Below, piece by piece: positions 1 to 8,142 of a stretch of DNA of 64,000 nt. The DNA lies in contig NZ_LFMW01000024.1 in assembly GCF_001050345.1 (NCBI RefSeq), positions 62,001 to 126,000 of the forward strand, in the 5' to 3' direction. A program made the position numbers and the translations under genes. Positions within the stretch are counted from its first letter, which is position 1; the number at the start of each line of letters is the position of its first letter. The stretch is from Pseudomonas fildesensis (GTDB lineage Bacteria; Pseudomonadota; Gammaproteobacteria; Pseudomonadales; Pseudomonadaceae). The notes beneath the pieces were generated by a model, which saw nothing but the letters and a program-made list of their open reading frames with translations, was not told the origin of the DNA and did no database searches.

Positions 1-17
1 GCTACAAGAACCTTCAT
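1..17 (-). CDS. etfB: Electron transfer flavoprotein beta subunit, 5' end only
   Basis: Only the first five codons plus two bases lie inside the window. On the minus strand an ATG at 17-15 is followed by codons reading Lys-Val-Leu-Val, the N-terminus I know for Pseudomonas EtfB (MKVLVA...). A ribosome binding site of the GAGGA type sits about six bases before the ATG. The gene is divergent from etf-QO at 540, the usual Pseudomonas arrangement, in which EtfBA collects electrons from acyl-CoA dehydrogenases and hands them to EtfQO. The identification is an inference from very little sequence plus context. Confidence 0.75.
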
Positions 18-287
18 GGATTCCTCGTTACTCTCCGGTGAAAAGAAAGTCGCCTAGGCGAACCTGGCGGTTTGATGCTCATCGGCACACAAGGGCACCT
101 CCAAAAACCTCAGCGGACTGACGCACATGGGATAGCGATGACCGTTCGTCAGTGGTGACCGAGAGGTCATTCTTTATCGCGGCGTGTAAACTGCGTGCCA
201 TCGTTTGGCACACATGCCTTTAGCCTGTCTTTGGACGTGCTCTTGAAACCTGCAGTCTGCCTACGGTAAGCGCAAAACCGACCGTAT

Positions 288-315
288 ATTGACCGGAACA
301 CCTATTCTGGTCAAT
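288..315. promoter_or_regulatory. Inverted repeat between etfB and etf-QO
   Basis: ATTGACC at 288-294 is repeated as GGTCAAT at 309-315, with 14 bases between the arms. It lies in the divergent promoter region and could be a regulator site. The arms are seen directly; the role is not known. Confidence 0.4.
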
Positions 316-374
316 ACAGCAAAATGGTCAGTCATAAGCCGCGTTGCTTTGATTTATCTAGCCTGCGGGCAATT

Positions 375-389
375 CAAACAAACGTTTGT
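375..389. promoter_or_regulatory. PsrA-like operator
   Basis: The sequence reads CAAAC-AAAC-GTTTG (375-388), which fits the published Pseudomonas PsrA motif (G/C)AAAC-N2-4-GTTTG/C. Within it ACAAACGTTTGT (378-389) is a perfect palindrome. PsrA is a TetR-family regulator that senses long-chain fatty acids. The site abuts the -35 box of the etf-QO promoter, so fatty-acid control of electron transfer from beta-oxidation is a reasonable inference. Confidence 0.6.
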
Positions 390-390
390 A

Positions 391-419
391 TTGGACGCTG
401 CCAGTGGTGTAGATATAAT
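391..419 (+). promoter_or_regulatory. Sigma-70 promoter for etf-QO
   Basis: TTGGAC (391-396) and TATAAT (414-419) are separated by exactly 17 bases, close to the sigma-70 consensus. Transcription would start near 426, giving a leader of about 115 bases before the GTG at 540. The PsrA-like palindrome touches the -35 box. Confidence 0.7.
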
Positions 420-539
420 GCGCCACCTAGAGAGAAAGGTGGGTCATCCCCTGCCCTTAGATGCAGCGATGGCGGACGCGACACCGAACCTCCACCCATT
501 AGAAAAAAAGCCTGTTGAGCCTTGAGTAGGAGATAGCCT

Positions 540-2204
540 GTGGAACGCGAATACATGGAATTCGACGTGGTCATCGTCGGCGCCGGCCCGGCGGGCCTGT
601 CTGCCGCCTGCCGACTGAAGCAGAAGGCCGCCGAAGCCGGTAAGGAAATCAGCGTCTGCGTGGTCGAGAAAGGCTCCGAAGTCGGCGCGCATATCCTCTC
701 CGGTGCCGTGTTTGAACCCCGCGCCCTGAACGAACTGTTCCCGGACTGGAAAGCGCTCGGCGCCCCGCTCAACACCCCCGTTGTGCGCGATGACATCTAT
801 GTACTGCGCAGCGCCGACACCTCCACCAAGGTGCCTGACTTCTTTGTGCCCAAGACCATGCACAACGAAGGCAACTACATCATCTCCCTGGGCAACCTGT
901 GCCGCTGGCTGGCCCAGCAGGCTGAAAACCTCGGCGTGGAAGTCTACCCGGGCTTCGCCGCCCAGGAAGCGTTGTTCGACGAAAACGGCGTGGTACGCGG
1001 GATCATCACCGGTGACCTCGGTGTCGACCGCGAAGGCAACCCGAAAGAAGGCGTCTACACCCCGGGCATGGAACTGCGTGGCAAGTACACGCTGTTCGCC
1101 GAAGGTTGCCGTGGCCACATCGGCAAGCAACTGATCCAGCGCTTCAACCTGGACAGCGACGCCGATGCCCAGCACTACGGCATCGGCCTGAAGGAAATCT
1201 GGGAAATCGACCCGGCCAAACACCAGCCAGGCCTGGTGGTGCACACTGCCGGTTGGCCGCTGGACATCATGAGCAACGAGAACACCGGCGGCTCGTTCCT
1301 CTATCACCTGGAAAACAACCAGGTGGTTGTGGGCCTTATCGTCGACCTGTCCTACAGCAACACCTTCCTGTCGCCGTTCGACGAGTTCCAACGCCTCAAG
1401 CATCACCCGGTGCTGGCCCAGTACCTGGAAGGCGGCAAGCGCATCAGCTACGGCGCGCGTGCCCTGGCCAAAGGCGGCATCAACTCGTTGCCGAAGATGG
1501 TGTTCAAGGGCGGCGCATTGATCGGCTGTGACCTGGGCACCATGAACGTGGCCAAGATCAAGGGCAGCCACACCGCGATGAAGTCCGGCATGCTGGCCGC
1601 CGACGCCGTCTCCGAGCGCCTGTTCGCCGACTCTGAAGGCGGCGACGAACTGACCAACTACGTCGACAGTTTCAAATCCAGCTGGCTCTATGAAGAGCTG
1701 TTCGCCAGCCGCAACTTCGGCCCGGCAATGCACAAGTTCGGCCCGATCATCGGCGCCGGCTTCAACTGGTTCGACCAGAACATCCTGGGCGGCAAGATGC
1801 CGTTCACCCTGCACGACACCAAGCCGGACTACGCCTGCCTCAAGCTGGCCAAAGACAGCAAAAAGATCAACTATCCAAAACCCGACGGCAAGCTGAGCTT
1901 CGACAAGCTGAGCTCGGTGTTCATCTCCGGCACCAACCACGAAGAAGAGCAGCCGTGCCACTTGAAGCTCAAGGATCCGAGCATCCCGATCAGCACCAAC
2001 CTGCCGCTCTACGATGAACCGGCGCAGCGCTACTGCCCGGCTGGTGTGTATGAAGTGGTGACCAAGGAAGACGGCGAGAAGCGCTTCCAGATCAACGCCC
2101 AGAACTGCGTGCACTGCAAGACCTGTGACATCAAGGACCCTTCGCAGAACATCACTTGGGTTACGCCGGAAGGCGCGGGCGGGCCGACTTACCCGAATAT
2201 GTAA
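540..2204 (+). CDS. Electron transfer flavoprotein-ubiquinone oxidoreductase
   Basis: This 554-residue protein takes electrons from reduced electron transfer flavoprotein (fatty-acid and amino-acid acyl-CoA dehydrogenation) and passes them to ubiquinone at the inner membrane. The N-terminus has the FAD-binding GAGPAGLS motif (about residues 14-21). The C-terminus carries the single 4Fe-4S cluster site, with cysteines at 499, 523, 526 and 529 (CPAGVYEV, NCVHCKTCD). Length matches the ETF-QO family. I chose the GTG at 540 because AGGAG lies eight bases upstream; an in-frame ATG at 555 is the alternative. It is divergent from etfB and is followed by a strong terminator, so it is probably monocistronic. 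Confidence 0.96.
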   Translation: MEREYMEFDVVIVGAGPAGLSAACRLKQKAAEAGKEISVCVVEKGSEVGAHILSGAVFEPRALNELFPDWKALGAPLNTPVVRDDIYVLRSADTSTKVPDFFVPKTMHNEGNYIISLGNLCRWLAQQAENLGVEVYPGFAAQEALFDENGVVRGIITGDLGVDREGNPKEGVYTPGMELRGKYTLFAEGCRGHIGKQLIQRFNLDSDADAQHYGIGLKEIWEIDPAKHQPGLVVHTAGWPLDIMSNENTGGSFLYHLENNQVVVGLIVDLSYSNTFLSPFDEFQRLKHHPVLAQYLEGGKRISYGARALAKGGINSLPKMVFKGGALIGCDLGTMNVAKIKGSHTAMKSGMLAADAVSERLFADSEGGDELTNYVDSFKSSWLYEELFASRNFGPAMHKFGPIIGAGFNWFDQNILGGKMPFTLHDTKPDYACLKLAKDSKKINYPKPDGKLSFDKLSSVFISGTNHEEEQPCHLKLKDPSIPISTNLPLYDEPAQRYCPAGVYEVVTKEDGEKRFQINAQNCVHCKTCDIKDPSQNITWVTPEGAGGPTYPNM

Positions 2205-2219
2205 GGCGGCTGCTTGACC

Positions 2220-2248
2220 AAAAAGGCTCTCAAACGAGGGCCTTTTTT
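2220..2248 (+). terminator. Rho-independent terminator of etf-QO
   Basis: AAAAGGCTCTC and GAGGGCCTTTT form a stem with a four-base loop, followed by a T run. It begins 16 bases after the etf-QO stop codon. Confidence 0.85.
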
Positions 2249-2265
2249 GTGCGAGCGATTCGGTC

Positions 2266-2360
2266 AAATGTGGGAGGGGGCTTGCTCCCGATGGCAGTGG
2301 ATCAGTCAGTACATCTGTGACTGACCCACCGCCATCGGGAGCAAGCCCCCTCCCACATTT
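2266..2360. repeat. REP/REPIN-type inverted repeat
   Basis: AAATGTGGGAGGGGGCTTGC at 2266-2285 returns as its reverse complement ending at 2360, so two REP-like arms face each other across about 35 bases. The same arms occur at 31411-31505 and, cut down, at 56608-56643. Such paired palindromes are typical of fluorescens-group Pseudomonas and are spread by RAYT transposases; no RAYT gene is in the window. Confidence 0.85.
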
Positions 2361-2382
2361 TTAATCCCACGGTTCAGTAGGA

Positions 2383-3276
2383 TTATGCAGCGCGCTCTTC
2401 ACCTGGGTTACGCTCGAAATAGCGCTTATATTCCCGGCTGAACTGCGAAGTACTCTGATACCCCACATTGTGCGCCGCCTGCGCCACGCCCATGCCTTGC
2501 ACCAGCAGCAACTGCTGGGCCTTGAGCAGGCGCAAACGCTTGAGGTACTGCACCGGCGACAACAAGGTGCAACGCTTGAAATGCTCATGAAACGTCGACG
2601 CGCTCATGTGCGCATAACCGGCGAGTGTCTCGATGTTCAGCGGCTCGGCGTAATGGGCATGCAGGTGATTCAACGAGGTGGCGATACGCGAAAACTGGCC
2701 CTGTTGCTCCACCAACGCGCGCAACACATCCGCCTGCGGCCCGCGCAACGCCGTGAACAACAATTCGCGCACCCGCGCCGGGCCCATGATCCGGCTCTCC
2801 AGCGGATCGTGCAGGCACTGCAGCAGCCGCTCGACACAACCACGCATCGCATCATCGAGCACCACCGAACTCATCGACTCCAGGGTCTGCGCCGTTGGCG
2901 GCGGCCCGGCCTGAATGCCCATGGCCATCACCAACTCCCCCAGCACCACCCGGTCAATCCCCACCGTGATGCCCAGCAGCGGAGCATCGGGCGCCAGGGC
3001 GAACGTCTCGCACTCAAACGGCACCGGCATCGCCTGGATCAGGTAGTGGCCGGCGCCATACTCCAGCGTCCGTGGCCCCAGATAAGCGACTTTGCTGCCC
3101 TGGGCAACGAACATCAGGCTCGGCTCATAGATCTGCGGCCCGCGCGCCACGTCGCAACTGGCGCGCAGCACTTGCACGCCAGGCAGGTTGGTCGGGGAGA
3201 AGCCGTCGCAAGGCGTCAGCCTCTCGATCAAGGAAACCAGCGTGGCGTTGGCGTCGAGGTGGCGGGTCAACAACAT
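2383..3276 (-). CDS. AraC-family transcriptional regulator
   Basis: The protein is 297 residues if it starts at the ATG at 3276; an upstream in-frame start at 3324 would add 16 residues. The N-terminal part resembles the AraC_N cupin-like domain (FVAQGSK, YLI near residues 60-100). The C-terminus (about 195-290) has two helix-turn-helix motifs of the AraC/XylS type, including the signature AAHNVGYQSTSQFSREYKR. It is transcribed away from the zinc alcohol dehydrogenase at 3498, so that gene is a likely target. The effector is unknown. Confidence 0.88.
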   Translation of the reverse strand: MLLTRHLDANATLVSLIERLTPCDGFSPTNLPGVQVLRASCDVARGPQIYEPSLMFVAQGSKVAYLGPRTLEYGAGHYLIQAMPVPFECETFALAPDAPLLGITVGIDRVVLGELVMAMGIQAGPPPTAQTLESMSSVVLDDAMRGCVERLLQCLHDPLESRIMGPARVRELLFTALRGPQADVLRALVEQQGQFSRIATSLNHLHAHYAEPLNIETLAGYAHMSASTFHEHFKRCTLLSPVQYLKRLRLLKAQQLLLVQGMGVAQAAHNVGYQSTSQFSREYKRYFERNPGEERAA

Positions 3277-3497
3277 AAAAGCAGTTCTCGGGAATTTTCT
3301 GATCTGGCCGTCTGCAAGCTTCAAGCCTCAAGCTGCAAGAGAGCGTGCAGTTTATAGCGTGCAGCTCGAGACTTGACGCTTTTAGCTGCTCCTCCGGAGC
3401 TTTAGGCATGAGACTCGGAGCAATCGCCATGGCCGTCCGGAGGGTCGGCGCGGAAAATGGCCCACCTCACTTGTCACTGTTTTTGCGAGGTTTGCTC

Positions 3498-4550
3498 ATG
3501 TACACCGCTATCGGTTACGCCGCCCAGTCGGCCACCACCCCCCTCGCCCCCATGTCCTTTGAACGCCGCAGCCCTCGCGCCGATGACGTGGCGATCGAGA
3601 TTCTCTACTGCGGCGTCTGCCACTCCGACATTCACCAGGCGCGCAACGAATGGGGCATCGCCGTGTACCCTTTGATGCCGGGCCACGAGATTGTCGGCAA
3701 GGTCACCGCCGTCGGCGCCAGCGTCACCGCGCATAAAGTCGGCGACCTGGTCGGCGTGGGCTGCATGGTCGACTCGTGCCGTCACTGCGACGCGTGCAAA
3801 TCGGACCTGGAGCAATACTGCCTCGAAGGCCCGACTATGACCTACGCCACCCCGGACCGGGTCGATGGCAGCAACACCATGGGCGGCTACTCCGACAGCA
3901 TCGTGGTCAGCGAGCACTTCGTGGTGAAGATCCCGGCCAAGCTGGACCTGGCCAGCGCCGCGCCGATCCTGTGTGCGGGCATCACCACCTACTCGCCGCT
4001 CAAGCACTACGGCGTAAAAGCCGGCGATAAAGTCGGCATCCTCGGCATGGGTGGCCTGGGCCACATGGGCATCAAGTTCGCCAAGGCCATGGGCGCGCAA
4101 GTCACGCTGTTCACCCGCTCCGCGAGCAAGGCCGAAGAAGGCCGTCGCCAGGGCGCCGATCACGTGATCGTGTCCACCGATGCCGAACAGATGAAAGCTG
4201 CTGCCGGGCACTTCGACTTCCTGCTGGACACCATCCCGGTGCAGCACGACTTGAACCCCTACCTCGACGTGCTGCGCTTTGACGGCGTGCATATCCTGGT
4301 CGGTTTGATCGAGCCGGTGGACCCGCCCGTCAATGCTGCCAAGCTGGTATTGGGCCGTAAAGTGCTGGCCGGCTCGTTGATCGGCGGCATTGCCGAGACC
4401 CAGGAAGTGCTGGATTTCTGCGCCGAGCATGGCATCACCTGCGACATCGAAATGCTCGACATCCGCCAGATCAACGAAGCCTACACCCGCATGATTGCCG
4501 GTGATGTGAAGTACCGCTTCGTGATCGACATGGCGACCTTGAAGGCCTGA
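3498..4550 (+). CDS. Zinc-dependent alcohol dehydrogenase (YahK-like aldehyde reductase)
   Basis: This 350-residue medium-chain dehydrogenase probably reduces aldehydes with NADPH. Catalytic zinc ligands are visible in CGVCHSD and PGHE, structural zinc ligands in CRHCDACKSDLEQYC, and the nucleotide-binding loop in GMGGLGHMG. Length and motif order match the YahK/cinnamyl-alcohol-dehydrogenase branch. I chose the ATG at 3498, which gives the family N-terminus (MYTAIGYAA), rather than an upstream in-frame start at 3345. It abuts the convergent IclR gene with no gap and is divergent from the AraC regulator. Confidence 0.93.
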   Translation: MYTAIGYAAQSATTPLAPMSFERRSPRADDVAIEILYCGVCHSDIHQARNEWGIAVYPLMPGHEIVGKVTAVGASVTAHKVGDLVGVGCMVDSCRHCDACKSDLEQYCLEGPTMTYATPDRVDGSNTMGGYSDSIVVSEHFVVKIPAKLDLASAAPILCAGITTYSPLKHYGVKAGDKVGILGMGGLGHMGIKFAKAMGAQVTLFTRSASKAEEGRRQGADHVIVSTDAEQMKAAAGHFDFLLDTIPVQHDLNPYLDVLRFDGVHILVGLIEPVDPPVNAAKLVLGRKVLAGSLIGGIAETQEVLDFCAEHGITCDIEMLDIRQINEAYTRMIAGDVKYRFVIDMATLKA

Positions 4551-5354
4551 TCAAGCCTTCGCGCCCAACTCCGCTGAAAGCCTTGCTGCCACCTGCTTGA
4601 TCACCGGAATCAGCTCGGCCATTTTCTCCAGCGGCATATAGGGCACGGTACTGGCAATGCTGATGCCGGCGACGATTCGCCGGCTCGCATCGCGCACCGG
4701 GGCCGCGACGCAACGGATCGACGGTTCGTTGTCTTCCAGATCGAACGCATAATCGCCCACCACGTATTCACGCATGCGCTGCTCGAACTGCGCCCAGGAT
4801 TGCTCCGGGTGCTGCGGCCATTGCAGGTTTTTCCCACCCGTCGGCAGGCTGACTTCGTACAGGCGCTGCCACTCCTCCACACTCTCATCCAGCAGCAAGG
4901 CCTTGCCGATGCCAGTGCGCGCCAGCGGCATGCGATGGCCAACCCGCGAGCGCATTTCCGGGCCGTAGCGGCCAGGGTTCTTGTGCAGGTAGAGCACGTC
5001 GTCGTACTCGCGAATCGCCAGGTGGATGGTGTCGCCGGTAAGCGCCGACAACTCGTCCAGGTACGGCACTGCCAGGGTCACCAACGGCAGCTCTTCGCGC
5101 GCCTGAAACCCAAGCTCAATCAGCTTCGGCCCCAGCAGGTAGCCGACTTGCGGCACAACGCGCAGGTAACGCTCTTCCACCAGGCAACTGGCCAGGCGGT
5201 GCGTGGTGCTGCGGGTGGTGCCGATGCGCTTTGCGATCTCTTTCAGATCCCGCGCACCGGCCGCCACTGCTTGCACCACGCCCAGGCCACGCAGCAGGGT
5301 CTGGGTGCCGGTGGGAGCGGCGTCTTTGACGGGAATGTGGGCGTTTTCCTGCAT
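4551..5354 (-). CDS. IclR-family transcriptional regulator
   Basis: The protein is 267 residues from the ATG at 5354; an in-frame start at 5390 is less likely. The N-terminus holds a winged helix-turn-helix (about 15-75, with the recognition segment RIGTTRSTTHRLASCL) and the rest is the IclR effector-binding domain, including the RCVAAPVRD stretch. The stop codon abuts that of the convergent alcohol dehydrogenase. Downstream of the arabinose operon and separated from it by a REP cluster, it might control either neighbour; the sequence does not decide. Confidence 0.88.
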   Translation of the reverse strand: MQENAHIPVKDAAPTGTQTLLRGLGVVQAVAAGARDLKEIAKRIGTTRSTTHRLASCLVEERYLRVVPQVGYLLGPKLIELGFQAREELPLVTLAVPYLDELSALTGDTIHLAIREYDDVLYLHKNPGRYGPEMRSRVGHRMPLARTGIGKALLLDESVEEWQRLYEVSLPTGGKNLQWPQHPEQSWAQFEQRMREYVVGDYAFDLEDNEPSIRCVAAPVRDASRRIVAGISIASTVPYMPLEKMAELIPVIKQVAARLSAELGAKA

Positions 5355-5401
5355 ATCGAGCCTATGTGGTGGTACGAAAACGGCGAGCATTATGGTCTGT
5401 G

Positions 5402-5640
5402 GGGCCTGTTGTGGCGAGCAAGCATGTTGTGGTGGCGAGCTTGCTTGTTGTGGCGAGCGGGCTTGCCCCGCGTTGGGCAGCGAAGCGGCCCTAAAACCAA
5501 GCGCCGCGTTTTACCAGACAAATCGCGGTGACTTTACTGGGGCCGCTTCGCGCCCCAACGCGGGACAAGCCCGCTCGCCACAACAATCCCGCTCGCCACC
5601 ACAACCTCACTAGCCACAACAAGCACCGCTCGCCACAGAA
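5402..5640. repeat. Cluster of REP-type palindromes
   Basis: This gene-free stretch between the IclR gene and araH contains repeated units of the type TTGTGGCGAGC(G)GGCTTGC on one side and GCAAGCCCGCTCGCCACAAC or variants on the other. At least three forward and four reverse partial units are visible around a GGGGCGCGAAGCGGCC-type core. It can fold into long hairpins and probably ends transcription coming from araH. It holds no convincing open reading frame. Confidence 0.8.
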
Positions 5641-5657
5641 AGCATGTCAACGGCAAC

Positions 5658-6623
5658 CTAGCGTTGTTTCATACGGTCGATGATGACCGCCAGCAACAGG
5701 ATCGAACCCCGGATCACGTATTGGTAGAAGGTGTCGATGTTCTTCAGGTTCATCGCGTTCTCGATGATCGCCAGGATCAGCACACCGGCGATCACATGGC
5801 GGATCATGCCGATGCCGCCACTCAACGACACCCCGCCCAGCACGCAGGCGGAAATCACTGTCAGCTCGAAGCCCTGGCCGATCATCGGTTGGCCCGAAGT
5901 CATACGTGAGGCGAGGATCACCCCGGCCAGCGCCCCGATCAAACCGTGCACGGCAAAGATGATGATCTTGGTGCGGTCGACGTTCACCCCGGCGAGCAAC
6001 GCTGCTTCCTGGTTGCCGCCGATGGCCATGGTGTTGCGCCCGTAGGTGGTGTAGTTGAGCAGCCAGCCGAAGAACACAAAGCACAGCACAGTGATGATGA
6101 TGGGCACCGGCACGCCCATCAGTTGGCCGTTGCCGAACACGAAGAAGCGCTCGTCCATCACCCCCACCGCCTTGCCGTTAGAGAAGATGTAGGCCAGGCC
6201 CCGCACGATCTGCATCGTCGCCAGGGTCGCAATCAACGCGTTGATGCGCAGCTTGGCGATGACGATGCCATTAATCAGCCCTACCACCAGGCCCATGGCC
6301 AGCGCTGCCGAAACGCCGAGCACCACGCTGTCGGTGTCGCGAATCACGATCCCCGCCACCACGCCGGCGCAGGCGATCACCGAGCCCACCGACAAGTCGA
6401 AGTGCCCTGACGCCAGGCAGAACAGCATGGTGCACGCCGCGATGCCCACGGTGGAAATCGCCAGGCCCAGGCCACGCATGTTCAGCGGTGAAAGGAAGTT
6501 GTCGATAAACAGCGCGCTGAGCACAAAGATGCCCAACGCGGCCAACAGCATCACCCAATCATCCAGAAACTTGCGCTGGTTGAAACCCGGCCAAAAGCCC
6601 TTTGCAGTTTTTACCTGAGACAT
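5658..6623 (-). CDS. araH: L-arabinose ABC transporter permease AraH
   Basis: This 321-residue inner-membrane protein is the permease of the arabinose ABC importer. It has about eight to ten hydrophobic segments and long stretches that closely match E. coli AraH, such as GLGLAIS, MLFCLASGHFDLSVGSVIACAG, LATMQIVRGLAYI, GRNTMAIGGN, TKIIIF and ILASRMTSGQPM. The ATG at 6623 has a GAGGG-type ribosome site; an upstream in-frame start at 6689 would overlap araG. It is the last gene of the operon, 19 bases after araG. Confidence 0.95.
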   Translation of the reverse strand: MSQVKTAKGFWPGFNQRKFLDDWVMLLAALGIFVLSALFIDNFLSPLNMRGLGLAISTVGIAACTMLFCLASGHFDLSVGSVIACAGVVAGIVIRDTDSVVLGVSAALAMGLVVGLINGIVIAKLRINALIATLATMQIVRGLAYIFSNGKAVGVMDERFFVFGNGQLMGVPVPIIITVLCFVFFGWLLNYTTYGRNTMAIGGNQEAALLAGVNVDRTKIIIFAVHGLIGALAGVILASRMTSGQPMIGQGFELTVISACVLGGVSLSGGIGMIRHVIAGVLILAIIENAMNLKNIDTFYQYVIRGSILLLAVIIDRMKQR

Positions 6624-6642
6624 ACCTGTGCCCTCGAATTCT

Positions 6643-8142
6643 TCAAGCCCGCGTACGCGGGAGTGCCAGTTGCAGCAACCGTGCTTCATCCGCTTGGTCG
6701 CGGGTTAATTCGCCGGTCAAGGCGCCTTCGCTCATGACCAGGATGCGGTCGGAGATGCCCATCACTTCCATCAGGTCGCTGGACACCACGATCACCGCAA
6801 TGCCGCTGGCCGCCAGGTTATGGATGATCTGGTAGATCTCCGACTTGGCGCCGATGTCGATGCCGCGCGTCGGTTCATCCAGCAGCAAGACCTTCATCGG
6901 CATCGACAGCCAGCGGCCAAGAATGGCCTTCTGCTGGTTGCCGCCCGACAGGTACATGATTTTCTGTTCGGCGTTCGGCGTTTTGACTTTCAGCGCCTTG
7001 ATCTGCGTGTCGGCATTGCCCTTCTCCCAACCGTCGCGCAACAGCCAGCCAAACGCGGCATGAGCGCCACGGGCACTGATGTTGATGTTTTCGGCGACGC
7101 TTGCGAGCGGGATGATGCCCTCCTTCTTGCGGTCTTCCGGGCACAGCAACACGCCACCGGCGATGGCGTCGCGCGGTGAGCGCAATTGCAGGGTTTGCCC
7201 GCAGAGTTCCAGGTGCCCGGCGGTGGTGCGTTCGAGGCCACTGAGCAACCGCAGTAACTCGGTACGCCCCGCGCCGACCAACCCGAACAGCCCAAGAATC
7301 TCGCCTTTGTGCACCTGGAAACTGACCGGCTCACGCAAGCCCGGGCCGAGCAAACCGTCGACTTTCAGCGCCACGTCACCCTGCTCGCGCGGGCGATAGT
7401 CATAGATGTCCTGGATGTCGCGCCCGACCATGCAGGTCACCAACTGGTCGTGGGTCAGCGTGGCCATGTCGTCAAACGTGCGCACGTAGCGGCCGTCCTT
7501 GAACACCGTCACCGCATCGCAAATACGGAACACTTCTTCCATGCGGTGCGACACGTACAACACCACTTTGCCCTCGTCGCGCAGGCGCGTGATGATCGCC
7601 ATCAACCGGTCTATTTCCCGCGCGGAGAGGCTGCTGGTGGGCTCATCGAACGCAATCACATGGGCGCCACGAGACAGCGCCTTGGCGATTTCCACCAATT
7701 GGCGCTGGCCCAGCGACAATCGCCCGAGCTTCTCCTGCGGGTCGATTTCATCGGCCAAGCCCTTGAGGCACGCCAGCGCCTGCTTGCGCAGCAAACCGCC
7801 GTTGACCACACCGAAGCGCGACGGCAAATGCCCGAGGAACAGGTTCTCGGCGACGGTCATTTCCGGCACCAGATGCAGCTCTTGGTGGATCACCGCAACA
7901 CCACTGGCGATGCTGTCGGCCGCAGATTTGAAGTCCATGGTCTGCTCGCCGATGTGCACTGTGCCGCTGCTTGGCAGGTAGGCGCCGCCGAGGATTTTCA
8001 ACAGCGTCGACTTGCCGGCGCCGTTCTCGCCCATCAGCGCGTGCACCGAGTGCGGCCGCGCTTCAAAGCTGATCTGCGCCAGGGCTTTCACCCCGGGAAA
8101 CTCCTTGCCGATCCCGTTGAAGCGCAGGGCCGCGCCGGTCAT
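6643..8142 (-). CDS. araG: L-arabinose ABC transporter ATP-binding protein AraG
   Basis: This 499-residue cytoplasmic ATPase carries two ABC domains, as in all monosaccharide CUT2 importers. The first has Walker A GENGAGKST and signature SLGQRQ; the second has a variant Walker A GLVGAGRTE and the signature LSGGNQQK, with Walker B LLLDEPTRGIDIG. Loss of the Walker lysine in the second domain is normal for this family. The ATG at 8142 overlaps the araF stop in an ATGA junction, which favours it over the GTG at 8148. Translational coupling with araF is likely. Confidence 0.96.
   Translation of the reverse strand: MTGAALRFNGIGKEFPGVKALAQISFEARPHSVHALMGENGAGKSTLLKILGGAYLPSSGTVHIGEQTMDFKSAADSIASGVAVIHQELHLVPEMTVAENLFLGHLPSRFGVVNGGLLRKQALACLKGLADEIDPQEKLGRLSLGQRQLVEIAKALSRGAHVIAFDEPTSSLSAREIDRLMAIITRLRDEGKVVLYVSHRMEEVFRICDAVTVFKDGRYVRTFDDMATLTHDQLVTCMVGRDIQDIYDYRPREQGDVALKVDGLLGPGLREPVSFQVHKGEILGLFGLVGAGRTELLRLLSGLERTTAGHLELCGQTLQLRSPRDAIAGGVLLCPEDRKKEGIIPLASVAENINISARGAHAAFGWLLRDGWEKGNADTQIKALKVKTPNAEQKIMYLSGGNQQKAILGRWLSMPMKVLLLDEPTRGIDIGAKSEIYQIIHNLAASGIAVIVVSSDLMEVMGISDRILVMSEGALTGELTRDQADEARLLQLALPRTRA

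Noticed and set aside
289..525. Small open frames in the etfB/etf-QO divergent region
   Set aside because: They run through the promoter and operator, lack a ribosome site and have no protein-like composition.
444..2267. 607-residue minus-strand open frame opposite etf-QO
   Set aside because: It overlaps a certain gene, including its FeS motif, and shows no recognisable protein.
5402..5640. Possible CRISPR array
   Set aside because: Units are degenerate palindromes with irregular spacing and no constant-length spacers, and no cas genes are near.
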